From: Symbiodinium natans
Taxonomy: Eukaryota; Sar; Dinophyceae; Suessiales; Symbiodiniaceae
DNA: 64,000 bases
Assembly: GCA_905221605.1 (NCBI GenBank)
Contig: CAJNDS010002746.1
Coordinates: 552,389 to 616,388, forward strand
Direction of reading: 5' to 3'
Below are positions 19,088-29,589 of the stretch, in pieces. The notes beneath the pieces were generated by a model that was given only the letters and a program-made list of their open reading frames with translations, was not told the origin of the DNA and searched no databases. How positions within the stretch are numbered: the stretch's first letter is position 1; the number at the start of each line of letters is the position of its first letter. The position numbers and the translations under genes were made by a program.

Positions 19088-19125
19088 CTGCCACCAGCGC
19101 TGGCGAGGTCGTTCAGCTCCATCAC
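19088..19125 (-). CDS. Candidate exon, unassigned
   Basis: 38 nt reading VMELNDLASAGG. The acceptor is ttag|GTG, the donor GC (gctcac). TTTAGGG array directly right (19132-19184). Confidence 0.55.
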
Positions 19126-20457
19126 CTAATTAGGGTTTAGGGTTTAGGGTTTAGGGTTTAGGGTTTAGGGTTTAGGGTTTAGGTGCATGGGGCCTTCCCC
19201 TGAGGCCCTAGGGCTCTGATTTTGAAGCTCCCTGTGCTCAAAACACACCCTGCTATGCACGGCATTTTTTTCGAGCGCAGAGGCTCTCAGAGCAACATCA
19301 AACATCTTGATCCCGGATCCCTGATCAGACCCCTGAAGTTCACATCCGCCGAAGTCCCCTAAACCTTAAACCTAAACCCTAAACGCTAGACCCTAAACCC
19401 TAAACCCTAAACCCTAAACCCTAAACCCTAAACCCTAAACCCTAAACCCTAAACCCTAAACCCTAAACCCTAAACCCTAACAACAACTCTTAAGATCCAG
19501 CTGCAAACCTCACGATCGAAAATCCACCTCGGGGTTGATACTTACTGTGCTTCAAGGGGGAGTTAGCGAGTGAGGTACTACACACGTACAGAGGCAGACA
19601 TACAAAAGGGGCTCAGTTCTGCTTAGCGCCTAGGGAAAGGCACCAAATTAGACTGATGATTCGGATCTCCTAAAAACCCCACTCCTATAAGTGTCCATGA
19701 AAAGTTCGTAGGGACGAATGTGGGTGGGGGGTTTAGGGTTTGGGGTTTCGGTGGCGGACGCTGGCTCAAAGACATACTCACCTCGAGAGCCGGGTCTTGA
19801 CAAAACCTACTTCGCGAATAGAGGCCAATGCTTTTCGAAGAGGAGTGGGGGACATAAAGGGTTGCCGAAGCGCCAGCCGACACCCTAACCCTCAACCCCA
19901 GACCTTCAACCCGGAACCCTAAACCCTATAAACCCTAAACCCCCTAAACCCTAAACCCCCTAAACCCTAAACCTTAAACCCTAAACCCTAAACCCTAAAC
20001 CCTAAACCCTAAACCCCAGCCCACAACCCTAAGGCCCTACATGCTACTGTAAGCCCTAAACCACATCGCTCAAGCGAGCAAAGCCTAAACCCTGAACCCT
20101 TAACCCAAAACCTGAACCCTAAACCCTGAACCCTCCATCCTAAACCCTAAACCCTGAACCCTCCATCCTAAACCCTGAATCCTAATCCCTAAACCCTAAA
20201 CCCTAAACCCTAAACCCTAAACCCTAAAACCAACCTTATTGGCACAAGTGAGCAAAAGCGGTCCCCCAGTCGAGGTGCGTGCTGCTGCAGCAGGGTATCC
20301 AACCATAACTGTACTTACACCCGTATTAGGGCACTTAGAGGGCTTAAACCCTAAACCCTAAAACCCTAAAACCCTTCACCCTAAACCCTAAGCCCTAAAC
20401 CCCAAACCCTAAACCCTAAACCCTAACTCTAAACCCCCCCCCCCCAAGTCAAGGTGC
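19126..20457. repeat. CCCTAAA arrays and partial exon duplicate
   Basis: TTTAGGG 19132-19184; CCCTAAA 19376-19480 (about 14 units); CCCTAAA blocks 19915-20010, 20095-20230 and 20345-20430. The piece 20266-20300 nearly duplicates the 3' end and donor of the exon at 20458-20530. No exon was recognised at 19500-19900. Confidence 0.7.
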
Positions 20458-20530
20458 GTGCTGCTGCAGCAGGGAATCCAGCAGCTTGCGGAAGGCCTCG
20501 GAGGCCTCCAAGCGAATCCCGTCATCGTCC
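20458..20530 (-). CDS. Candidate exon, helical repeat-like
   Basis: 73 nt reading DDDGIRLEASEAFRKLLDSL followed by LQQH. The acceptor is cccag|G; the donor could be GC (gcacct), otherwise the frame ends two codons later at TGA. The acidic helix has an ARM/HEAT-like look but the family is not established. If the TGA is used, this would be a C-terminus. Confidence 0.6.
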
Positions 20531-21562
20531 CTGGGACAAAGGGGGTTTAGGGTTTAGGGTTTGGGGTTTAGGGTTTAGGGTTTAGGGCTAGGTCTCCAGC
20601 TACTGGACTCATGAAAAGGGTGCACAGGCCCACACCCTGAGCTGCGTGAGCGTAGGATTTGCAGAACTCAGAAGCCTGCTAGATACATCCGGCGCACGCT
20701 TCACGCCTGAGGCTTGGGCTTCGGGTTCAGCTTGCTACTTCCAGCGTAACCCTAAACCCTAAACCTTAAACCCTGAACCCTGAACCCTAAACCCTAAACC
20801 TTAAACCCTAAACCCAGGCCCAGGGGGATGCCACACTACTCTGCACCTCGACGGGTTGCACTTTGGCCCCTTAACCCCTAATGGTTCCTGGGTATACTCC
20901 TACTATGGCCCTTATGCTACCTAAAGGATCCTTAAAACATGACTCCCTGAATCTACTCCTAATATTGGCCCTTTGTACTGCCTTAAGGATCCTTAAATAA
21001 GGGGCTTTGGGGGCCCTTATTTAAGGAGCAAAATAAGGGCCAAAATTCGGAGCATGTTTTAAAGATCCTTTAGGTAGTATAAGGGCCATAGTAGGAGTAT
21101 ACTTAGGGGTACGACCTTCGGGGGTAATCCCTTGAACACCCCTAAAATCGACAGCAGCCAAGCTGTCCAAGATGGGTACAGTATGTCCCTAAACCCTAAA
21201 CCCTAAACCCTACACCCTAAACCCTAAACCCTAAGCCCTAAACCCTAAACCCTATAAACCCTAAACCTATATATATATATATATGCCCGAGACAGGAGAC
21301 ACGTGGGCAAGATGTCGGTCTAAGCCACAAATGACAAAGGCGTACACCCCCCCCCCCCCCCCCCCCAACAACCTAAGACCAAAACCCTAAACCCTAAACC
21401 CTAAATCCTAAGCAGCGAATAGTTGGGGAGTGCCCATGTAAGGAAGCTCCGGTACAAGTAGAGCCCTAAAACCGTACGTTCGGGGGTGTAGGGTTTAGGG
21501 TTTAGGGTTCAGGGGGTGTATGGGTTTAGGGGGTGTAGGGTTTAGGGTTTAGGGTTTTGGGG
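20531..21562. repeat. Telomere-type blocks and a long inverted repeat
   Basis: TTTAGGG 20543-20590, CCCTAAA 20748-20815, the 209-bp inverted repeat described separately (20893-21101), CCCTAAA 21187-21260, an AT dinucleotide run 21267-21283, poly-C 21347-21366, and TTTAGGG 21488-21556. Confidence 0.75.
20893..21101. repeat. Long imperfect inverted repeat (49-bp arms)
   Basis: The left arm 20893-20941 and right arm 21053-21101 are reverse complements at about 47 of 49 positions. The centre also contains nested complementary words (aaggatccttaaataagg and cccttatttaagg). It is a MITE-like or hairpin-forming element. Confidence 0.9.
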
Positions 21563-21650
21563 AGAGTCTGTCTTTGCCGCTGGAGCACGACGAGAACTGC
21601 GAGAACTGCGATCGGGAAAGCTGGAAGCGGTAGACGGGCTTGGCAGCCTC
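21563..21650 (-). CDS. Candidate exon, Ser/Arg-rich
   Basis: One frame reads RLPSPSTASSFPDRSSRSS followed by RRAPAAK. The acceptor is cccag|G. TTTAGGG block on its left, unlike most exons. Probably encodes a disordered basic region; family unknown. Confidence 0.5.
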
Positions 21651-21878
21651 CTGGGATTCCCATCTCTCCAAGGGCTTTCTCAAGGCCGCTGGTTTTTTTA
21701 ATTTGTATACCCTTACACCTTCATATAGCCAGCCCCCCCAATAGTTCCCTGGTACTATTGGGTCATTTGTAAACCCTACACCCTAGACCCTATGAACCCT
21801 AATCCCTAAACACTAAACTTAACCCTAGACCCTATAAGCTATAAACCGTAAACCCTAAACCCTAACCCTAAACCCTAC

Positions 21879-21960
21879 CGCCCAGCGTCCTTCAGCTTCA
21901 GCAGCTCCCGTTCTGCCGACGCCTGCCGCTCAGACTTCGGCTCCAGAGCCGGGTCAAAAC
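21879..21960 (-). CDS. Candidate exon, charged helix
   Basis: 82 nt reading DPALEPKSERQASAERELLK followed by LKDAG, likely coiled coil. The acceptor is caag|GTT. The donor gtaggg merges into the telomere-type array. CCCTAAA left, TTTAGGG right after a short gap. Confidence 0.65.
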
Positions 21961-22560
21961 CTTGGCGTTCCTAGGGTTTAGGGTTTAGGGTTTCGGGTTT
22001 GGGGTTTGGGGTTTAGGGTTTAGGGTTTAGGGTTTAGGGTTTAGGGTTTAGGGTTTAGGGTTTAGGGCATCCCGGGGGCTCCACCTGCGAAGCATTGCCT
22101 TGCACCCGGACAGCTACCGCTGAACCCATCCCATCCCGCCACATGCCACAAGTGCCATCTGGATCTGCCCAATACCCCATAAAGGGTTTAGGGTTTAGGG
22201 TTTAGGGTTTAGGGTTTAGGGTTTAGGGTTTCTCCCCAATACTACCCCCCCCCCCCCCCTAGGTTCCCCCCTTAAATAACCTGAATTAGGCATTAGAGGG
22301 GGGTAGTAGGGGAACCCAATACCCCAAAGCCAACCTAAAGCCCAAACCCAAAACCCAAGCACCCAAATGCCCTGATGCACCCTCACACCCTAATGCCCTC
22401 GTACCCTCATGCCCTACAACCCGCATACCCTAATACCCTAATACCCGAATCCCTATAATAATTACCCCAAATCCAGGACTCAACCCCTAAACCCTAAACC
22501 CTAAACCCTAAACCCTAAACCCTAAACCCTAAACCCTAAACCCTAAACCCTAAACAGGGG
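21961..22560. repeat. Telomere-type blocks and poly-C
   Basis: TTTAGGG 21971-22068, TTTAGGG 22183-22230, poly-C 22245-22259, then CCCTAAT/CCCTCAT-like words, and CCCTAAA 22489-22553. Confidence 0.72.
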
Positions 22561-22620
22561 TTGGAGGCCCATTGTGGAATGCCCCTGGAGCCGTCAGCGA
22601 AGACAGGGACTTCCGGGCTC
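22561..22620 (-). CDS. Candidate exon, unassigned
   Basis: Open on the minus strand in more than one frame. The more protein-like frame reads SPEVPVFADGSRGIPQWASN. CCCTAAA array to the left. Splice sites not resolved. Confidence 0.4.
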
Positions 22621-22990
22621 TTCGTAGGGAAGAAAGGAAATTAGGCACCTTATAATCCCCTATATTAAGACCCTTTGAGGATTATATAAGGGTCCCTAAA
22701 GAGCCCGTAAGATCAAGGCCCACATCACCCGACTTCCGCTCAAGTTTTGTATTGTTGCAAACTCTGCGGTTCTGCAGTTACGGGGCACAGCCCCAAACCC
22801 CAGCCCGGTGATGGTTTGGGTGGTGATTCCATGGCTAATGCTTCCGCAGCATCGAACACAGAGAGCTGGCAAGGAAACGCCCCGAACCCTAAACGCTACA
22901 CCCTCAACCCTCAACCCCAAACCCTATAAACCCTAAACCCTACAAACCCCAAACCCTATAAACCCTAAACCCTAAACCCCTTACTTAGGG

Positions 22991-23053
22991 TGAGTCCCGG
23001 CGGCTGTCGGTGTGCATGGAGTACTCCTCGTCTAGCAAGTGGGGGCTCTGCGC
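22991..23053 (-). CDS. Candidate exon, unassigned
   Basis: Reads AQSPHLLDEEYSMHTDSRRD. The acceptor is gccag|GCG. It is bounded by CCCTAAA (22925-22978) and TTTAGGG (23090-23158). The 3' splice or stop is uncertain, since a TAA lies in the repeat just after it. Confidence 0.58.
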
Positions 23054-23263
23054 CTGGCATCTGGGTGGCTACCGGGCTAGATGGGTCGTTTAGGGTTTAG
23101 GGTTTAGGGTTTAGGGTTTAGGGTTTAGGGTTTAGGGTTTAGGGTTTAGGGTTTAGGGGCTTAGGGTTTAGGGCTTCGGGATTGGGACTTGGAGCTTCAT
23201 TGGTTCGTGTGCTTCTTCGAGGGTCTCAGGTTTGAGATTAACGGGTTTACGCCCTGGTTCTTA

Positions 23264-23408
23264 GTAGGGAATGAGGGAATGAGGGACCTATATCATCCCT
23301 TTAAGGGTATATGTAGGGCCCTCATTCCCTCATTCCCTCATTCCCTCATTCCCTCATTCCCTCATCCCCTCACTCCCCTCACTCCCCTCATTCCCAACTA
23401 AGAACCAG
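23264..23408. repeat. MITE-like element with gaatgagg/cctcattc arms
   Basis: The termini ctggttcttagtagggaa and ttcccaactaagaaccag are inverted at 17 of 18 positions. The interior is made of tandem attccctc units and their complement. A half copy occurs at 27827-27859. Confidence 0.88.
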
Positions 23409-23429
23409 CCAGTTTAGGGGTTTGAGGGT

Positions 23430-23590
23430 TCAAGGCATCGAGAGGCTCCTAAAAACAAAGGCAGAACACATCAGCAATGCCCGCACCCTGGCCTTGTTTC
23501 GCGAGCTCTTCCCGCTTTTGTGGCCGCCCGTTTTGGGCAGCTGCTCCAAAGCGACCGCCTTCTTCTTGATTGGCCTGACTTGTGTAGGGT
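23430..23590. other. Exon-like unique island, strand unclear
   Basis: Open on plus (includes NARTLALFRELFPLLWPP) and on minus (includes ANQEEGGRFGAAAQ). GC-richer than its surroundings. No motif decides the strand; given the neighbourhood, minus is more likely. Confidence 0.35.
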
Positions 23591-23699
23591 CTAGGATTAC
23601 CCAGGGTTTAGGGTTTAGGGCTAATTTTGCTACATGAGGCTTCGGGGGTTTATGCTTAGCGTGTGGTTGCTATAGGGGTGCAAGCCGAAACACTGAGGT

Positions 23700-24520
23700 G
23701 ATTGTGCTTCTCCAAGTCTTTCTGGGGTTAGGGGTCAAGGTTCAAGGTTTAGGGTTTAGGGTTTTGGGTGCAGGGTTGTGGGGGGGGGGGGGGGGGCACA
23801 AGCCACCATACAGCCCGAGATCCTTGAAGCAAGACCCTACATCTTCAACGCTCGCAGCCCTCCTTTGTAGAGCCTTGCCGGTTTAGGGTTTAGGGTCTAG
23901 GGTTTAGGTTTTAGGGTTTAGGGTTTGGGGTTGCGATGTGCGGGGTATGTAAGGAGCCCTATATCGCTGAACCTTAAACACTGCTGTACTCCACCCTCAA
24001 CTTCAACAATCTTGAAGGATGACCCCATACTAAACCGAAAGCCCCCCCCCCCCCCCAAAAAAAAAAAAAAAAACTAAACCCTAAACCCTATTTAGCCCTA
24101 CATTACCGCTAAACCCCGCCCCCTCATCCTCAGCACCCTAAACCCCAAATGCCCCCCAAAGCCTACCCCTAAGTCCCACTCAGACCGCTTGCCTACCAAA
24201 ACCCAAAACCCAAAACCCAAAACCCAAAACCCAAAACCCAAACCCAAAACCCAAAAACCAAACCAAACCCAAAACCCAAACCCCAAAACTCAAAACCCAA
24301 AACCCTGACCCTAAACCCTCAGCCCAAAAACCCTAGACCGTACACCCTATCAGCATGGGCGATTAGGCGCTATTCTCCCGATAGTCAACCCCATAAATTA
24401 TGAAGGGCCTTTGTGGGGATTTTTAGCCTAGAGCAGCCCATGCTGGTAGACCCTATAGACCCTAAACCCCAAACCCCAAACCCCAAACCCTAAACCCTAA
24501 ACCAAGGGTGGGGTGGGGCT
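23700..24520. repeat. G and C homopolymers and telomere-like variants
   Basis: TTTAGGG words 23735-23775 and 23880-23930, poly-G 23780-23796, poly-C/poly-A 24043-24072, a run of CCCAAAA units 24197-24305, and an inverted repeat at 24351-24445. No exon seen. Confidence 0.7.
24351..24445. repeat. Short-arm inverted repeat
   Basis: Perfect 10-bp arms cagcatgggc and gcccatgctg, 75 bp apart, between telomere-like words. Possibly a small MITE-like element. Confidence 0.6.
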
Positions 24521-24523
24521 GCG

Positions 24524-24592
24524 CCGCGCGGCAACATGAGCGGCACGGAAGGAACATCCGGGTCATCCGACGGCAGCCGTGGCTTCGTGGGC
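24524..24592 (-). CDS. Candidate exon, unassigned
   Basis: Reads PTKPRLPSDDPDVPSVPLML. The acceptor is tacag|GCC. CCCTAAA words on its left. Proline-rich; no family recognised. Confidence 0.5.
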
Positions 24593-25206
24593 CTGTATAC
24601 CCTTCTATAGAAGGGGGGGTTGCGGATCTTCTGGATTCCGGATTAGGCCCTAAACCCTAAGCCCTAAACCCTAAACCCTAAACCCTAGACCCTAGACCCT
24701 AGACCCTAGACCCTAAACCCTAAACCCCAAACTAAGGGGTTGCGGTTGGTTTTTAGGGGGTTGGGGCGATTAGTTAGGGTAGAGCTCTTTCCCAAGGTAT
24801 CCGCAGGTGGAGTGCAGCAGGCTTGGGCCGCCACTCAACACTTTGCTGTATAAGGGTTCTATACAGAGATTAGGGTTTAGGGTTTAGGGTTAAGGGTTAA
24901 CAGCCAGACAAAAAAAAATAACCCCTGTAAACCCTGAAACCGAAGCTCAGACTTTTGCCGTTTCACGGACCTGGGTTTCCGAGAAAAGGGGTGCCCTTTT
25001 TGGGGGGGGTCCCCGTTTTACGGATTATAGTATTTGGGGGGTATATTAGGGTGCCCCAATGCTCACCTGGGGGAGAGGAAGGGGCGGGGGTGTGCTTCCC
25101 TAAACCCTGAGACTCTAGATCCTAAACCCTAAACCCTAAACCCTAAACCCTAAACCCTAAACCCTAACCCCAAACCCTAAACCCTGAAACCCTAGATCCC
25201 ATCTTC

Positions 25207-25263
25207 AGTTGACGGGCCTCAATGTTGCCAGTCGTTCGAAGCCCACAGCGGTAGGATCCTCGG
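25207..25263 (-). CDS. Candidate exon, unassigned
   Basis: Reads EDPTAVGFERLATLRPVN. The acceptor is cacag|CCG. CCCTAAA array to the left (25113-25195), TTTAGGG-like and GTTTAGTGG units to the right (25280-25410). Confidence 0.52.
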
Positions 25264-25279
25264 CTGTGGGACCAGACGC

Positions 25280-25906
25280 AGGGTTTGGGGTTTAGGATAG
25301 GGTTTAGGATTTAGGTTTTAGTGGGTTTAGTGGGTTTAGTGGGTATAGCGGGTTTAGCGGGTTTAGTGGGTTTAGTGGGTTTAGTGGGTTTAGGGCTTAG
25401 GGCGTAGGGTATATACCCTCTAACTTAAATCTCCTATAACCAAGAAAAAATGGTTGAACTTTAGCATTCCTGCTCAATAAGGAAACCCAAGAGGTTTAAA
25501 GTTCAAGTACTGGCTAAGCAAGCTCACATGATGAATTGCCATGAAAGGGACTCTCCAAAACGAGTACCCGATGTTAAGAAACCCCAATGACAGTCATTTC
25601 AGGCAACTTCACTCTACTTGGAGGTTCATGATAATTGGAGGTTCATGGTACTTATTCACCGAGTATTAATGTACTTGCAACTGTACTCAGAACCAGATTA
25701 CGGCACTCAAGGGGCTTATAAGGGGGTTATAAGTACGGTTATAAGTACGGTTATAATTGATTAATCAGTGCCGTGAACCTCCAAGTACACTTTGGATCGC
25801 AGCCAGAAGAAGTTTCCCGTCTGCCTGTGCTTTCTCAACACTTACCTGGGTCCTATACTCCCACCTTTACTGCCCCCGTAGCCCCCTACTGGCCGTATTT
25901 TGGGAA

Positions 25907-25940
<34 letters not shown>

Positions 25941-26640
25941 GTGGGGGGGAGGGGGGGGCGCAGAATCGGATTCCAGAAAAGGGCCGCATGCTGAAACATC
26001 TTGGAGCGACGGCTGGTTGTTTGCGTTTTGGTTATACTCGGAGTAGGTGCCTAGGGTTTAGGATATCGATCGCCAAAACCCTGTTCAGCCGACTTCCGAC
26101 AAATGGCTCAGCGCGCTTTGGAGAAAGCAGCCGAAGATAACCGCTCAAGACTTAAATTAAATGCCACCACCCTTCAGCCCGTCAGCCCTAAACCCTAAAC
26201 CCTGAACCCCTTGTAGATCCGAAGCTCAAAGCCTTGAGATACCCGAAAGCCCTTGGAAACTCGTGGGGCTAGTGCTCTCCTCCGCGTCCCTCTAGAGTTA
26301 GGGTTTAGGGTTTAGGGTTTAGGGTTTAGGGTTTTGGGTTTGGGGCTTGGGGTTTGGGGTTTAGGGTTTAGGGCTTCGGGTTTAGGGCTTGGAGTCCAGT
26401 GCTTCAGGATTCCAAGCTTTTGGGGCTTTAGGGCTTCTGCCACAGCGTTAGGGGTTGAGGGCTTCTTAGAAGGTTTAGGATGTTGGGGTTTTAGGGTTTA
26501 GGTTTTAGGGTGTTTGTCGTGTTTCAGGGTTTCTTGTGGCCCTCTGGCCTCTTTGGAGCTTTTTTGGTGCTTTAAGGGTTTAGGGTTTAGGGTTTAGGGT
26601 TTAGGGTTTAGGGTTTAGGGTTTAGGGTCCGAGAGTCCAC
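25280..26640. repeat. GTTTAGTGG block, MITE-like element, poly-G and TTTAGGG arrays
   Basis: GTTTAGTGG-type units 25318-25395; AT-richer unique DNA 25420-25610; an inverted-repeat element 25616-25787; poly-G 25908-25939; a minus- or plus-open island near 26090-26140 with no motif; TTTAGGG 26296-26345 and 26576-26629. Confidence 0.7.
25616..25787. repeat. MITE-like element, tacttggaggttca termini
   Basis: Perfect 14-bp terminal inverted repeats: tacttggaggttca at 25616-25629 and tgaacctccaagta at 25774-25787. It belongs to a family also seen at 39193-39326 and partly near 40405-40419. Confidence 0.85.
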
Positions 26641-26685
26641 CAGGGGATATTCCCGATGGTAGTCCGCGTAGTCGAGGCTATTTGT
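26641..26685 (-). CDS. Candidate exon, unassigned
   Basis: 45 nt, 15 codons: TNSLDYADYHREYPL. The acceptor is ggcag|ACA, the donor gtggac. Flanking arrays are reversed (TTTAGGG left, CCCTAAA right). The plus strand is also open here, so strand is by context. Confidence 0.48.
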
Positions 26686-28012
26686 CTGCCTTTGGAGGAC
26701 TGTCCGGTCCCTACAAGCACTCAAGCTGGTGGGCTAGACCCTAAACCCTAAACCCTAAACCCTAAACCCTAAACCCTAAAACCCTAAACCCTAGAAGGGG
26801 ACCTCTGAGCATTCTGAGTCCTACATGTGAATCCGAAGAAGCCCGACTGGGCTGTGGTGGGCACAACATCACACACCTCAAGTCCAAAACTTCGGGGAGC
26901 CACAGAGGGGTTTGCGGTTTGGGGTTTAGGGGTTTAGGGTTTAGGGGTTTAGGGTTTAGGGTTTGGGGTTTAGGGTTTGGGGTTTAGGGGCTTAGGGGTT
27001 AGGGGTTTAGGGTTCAGGGTTTAGGGTGATTTATTGGGGGCTTTAGGGTATCGTATCGGGTCTGGGCGTCAGAGTGGCCTAGGACCAAAAAGGGATTAGA
27101 GTTTAGAGTTTATGGTTTAGGGTTTACAGGGTAGAGGGCTTAGGGTTTAGGGTTTAGGGTATAGGGTTTAGGGTTTAGGTTTTAGGGCTTAGGGTCTGGG
27201 ATGTTCCCCCTTATACTCACAGTCCTTAATAGGGATTGTAATACGAGGCACTATAATCCCCATTAATGACTGTTCGTATAAGGGGGAACATCCCAAGCTT
27301 AGGCCCTGAGTTCAGGGATTTGCACCTCAGGCGACGTAACCCAACAAAAAGCGGGAGTAAGGATCAACCAACAACCTGCAGGATCCAAATAAACCCTAAA
27401 ACCCATACAACGCCCTAAAAAACCCTAAACCCTAAACCCTAAACCCTAAACCCTAAACCCTAAACCCTAAACCCTAAACCCTAAACCCTAAACCCTAAAA
27501 AACCCTAAACCCTAAAAACCTATATACAGCCTGCTACAGCCTAGCCCCGAAGCCCTTAACCCGCTTGGACCGGTGGTCCTCTCATCCTTCTGAGGGCTTA
27601 GGTTTTTGGTTTCGGGTTTCGGGTTTAGGGTTTAGGGTTTAGCCGACTTCCAAGGCCCCAAAACCTTCGCTAACCCAATGAATAAACGCAAAAACCGACT
27701 GTGAGAAACCCAACTAAACCCTACAAGGCGAGTACTAAACCCCGACTTAGCCCAACCCCTACCAAACACTACAAAGCCTTATATACAAGGGTCCACCGCC
27801 GGTCCAAGAAGTTCAGAAACAACTTCCTGGTTCTTAGCAGGGAATGAGGGAATGAGGTACTGTAGACGGTAGAAACGGAAAAAGGGTCAGACAGGGTTTA
27901 GGGTTTAGGGTTTAGGGTTTAGGGTTTAGGGTTTAGGGTTTAGGGTTTGGGGTTTAGGGTTTGGGGTTTAGGGTTTAGGGTTTAGGGTTTAGGGTTTAGG
28001 GTTTAGGCAAGC
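26686..28012. repeat. Telomere-type blocks and a 99-bp inverted repeat
   Basis: CCCTAAA 26737-26795, TTTAGGG/TTTGGGG 26910-27030, TTTAGGG 27115-27190, an inverted repeat 27197-27295, CCCTAAA 27421-27510, a partial MITE at 27827-27859 and TTTAGGG 27895-28005. No exon recognised. Confidence 0.75.
27197..27295. repeat. Inverted repeat with gggatgttcccccttata arms
   Basis: Arms of about 34 bp match at about 30 positions. The first 20 bp are perfect (tgggatgttcccccttatac and its complement). A hairpin-capable MITE-like element lying directly next to a TTTAGGG block. Confidence 0.88.
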
Positions 28013-28083
28013 CACAAGTCTGCGCCGATCTTGTTCGATGGCGACGGCATCCAGCCCAAGATGTCGGCGCAAGGGATTCGAAT
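28013..28083 (-). CDS. Candidate exon, strand not certain
   Basis: 71 nt. The minus frame reads IRIPCADILGWMPSPSNKIG with acceptor aaag|ATT and a GC donor. The plus frame (SAPILFDGDGIQPKMSAQG) is also open. Arrays are reversed relative to most minus exons (TTTAGGG left, CCCTAAA right), which leaves the strand open. Confidence 0.45.
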
Positions 28084-29477
28084 CTTTAGTCCTAAACCCT
28101 AAACCCTAAACCCTAAACCCTAAACCCTAAACCCTAAACCCTAAACCCTAAACCCCAATCCTTATCCCGCTTTGTCTTTAAAAGGAGTGGGTTTGTGCGG
28201 CAACCCGGAAACGTCCAAGGCTTCAGGGCCTTCAGGGTTTAGGGTTTTAGGGTTTTAGGAATTTATGGTCTATAGGGCTGTGAATCAAGCCTGCATGGGG
28301 GAGTTATGGTCTTAGGGCTTAGGGTTGCGGAGGGTATTGAAACATGGCTCCTGAAACTTTCGTGTGACAGGCTACTCCTGCTGGGGCCTGCGACGCCAGA
28401 ATTTGTGTGAACAGGTAAGAAGCAGGCCACTACATCAATGCAGACGGCAGCAAGCAGAACTGCGAAGGGCTTCAGGTGTAGGATTTAGGATCTCTAGGTA
28501 TGGTTACGAGGGGTTACTTGACACTACCCTACACCCTAAACTCCAAACTGTCAACCTCGATTCGCAGCCCAGAGGTTTAGGGTTTAGGGTTTAGGGTTTA
28601 GGGGTCTGCGTTTAGCGGAACCTCAGGTGTTGAGGGATGTTGGATCAGACCAGGAAATCGGGTCCAGCTTTGAAGTTTAGAGACAAGACAAGAAGAAGTC
28701 TACCCTAAGCCCTGAACCCTGAACCCAAAGCCATATCCACCCTCCCCCCCCCCAAACAAAAAAAAACCTCCCAACAAAAAAACAAACAAGTACTGCTGAG
28801 CTTTTCAGGTTCGGGTGCCCGAAGCGTGGACGCCTATGCCAACGCCAACCCCTCCACCCCTTGTAGAGCATCATGTGCAATGCGAGGAACAACAAGTCTT
28901 AAGCCCTCTAGGCTCTTGAAAACCTTAAATACCTAAACTCCGAAGTGCACATCCTTGAAACCTTGACATCAAGGTTTCAAGCATCAGATGCTGAAGCCTA
29001 TGTGTCTTGGTTTAGGGTTGCGGGCTTGACGGGGACCTTTGGGGTCTACGGGTCTCGGGCGAGGGCTAGCTGGGATTCGAAATACGGTAACGAGGGCTAC
29101 ACAAAGTGGTACGTAGGACTAGCTTTCCAAGGGTCCCTGCTTTCTATCAACCGAACACACCTGGAACCTGATCAGCACCCCCTGAACCCTAAACCCTAAA
29201 CCTCTGAACTCCTAAGTTCCCTGCGTTCTGCACCCCCCACCCCCCTCTCGACACCGTCTCCCCCCCTGGCAAACCTCCAAACGACACATCTTGACCTCCA
29301 ACTTCTGAGCCTATAGGGTCGAGAAGCCCAAAACCCCAGAACCTGCACCCTAAAGCCTAAAAGGGTTTCGGGTTTAGGGTTTAGGATTTAGGGTAGGCTC
29401 TAAAGTAGGATGACGCGCCATTAGCCTACACCCTTGGCGTGGAAGATAGGATCGAGAGAACGCTGACCCAGCCCCAC
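28084..29477. other. Mostly unique, weakly repetitive stretch
   Basis: CCCTAAA 28094-28158, short TTTAGGG 28574-28602, C run 28743-28753. Several open frames exist (including minus 28677-28895 and plus 28945-29199) but none shows a known motif. Unusually low telomere-repeat density for this window. Confidence 0.5.
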
Positions 29478-29528
29478 CTTGGCGTCGAGCACCTCACCAC
29501 CCAGCAAGCCTCGAACGTGCCCGCCAGC
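29478..29528 (-). CDS. Candidate exon, unassigned
   Basis: Minus frame reads GGHVRGLLGGEVLDAK. The acceptor is agcag|G, the donor gtgggg. The overlapping plus frame (65 codons) is an alternative. No nearby arrays. Confidence 0.42.
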
Positions 29529-29589
29529 CTGCTAAAGGGGACTCCCAAAGAGACCAATGCCCCTGATTTGAGGAATATCGGGATGTTTC

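Noticed and set aside
25757-26140. 127-codon plus-strand open frame with a polyglycine centre
   Set aside because: The centre is a poly-G run and the rest has no recognisable domain. An independent exon here cannot be supported.
28677-29199. Minus and plus open frames of 72-84 codons
   Set aside because: No motif, no splice support, and partly repeat-derived ends.
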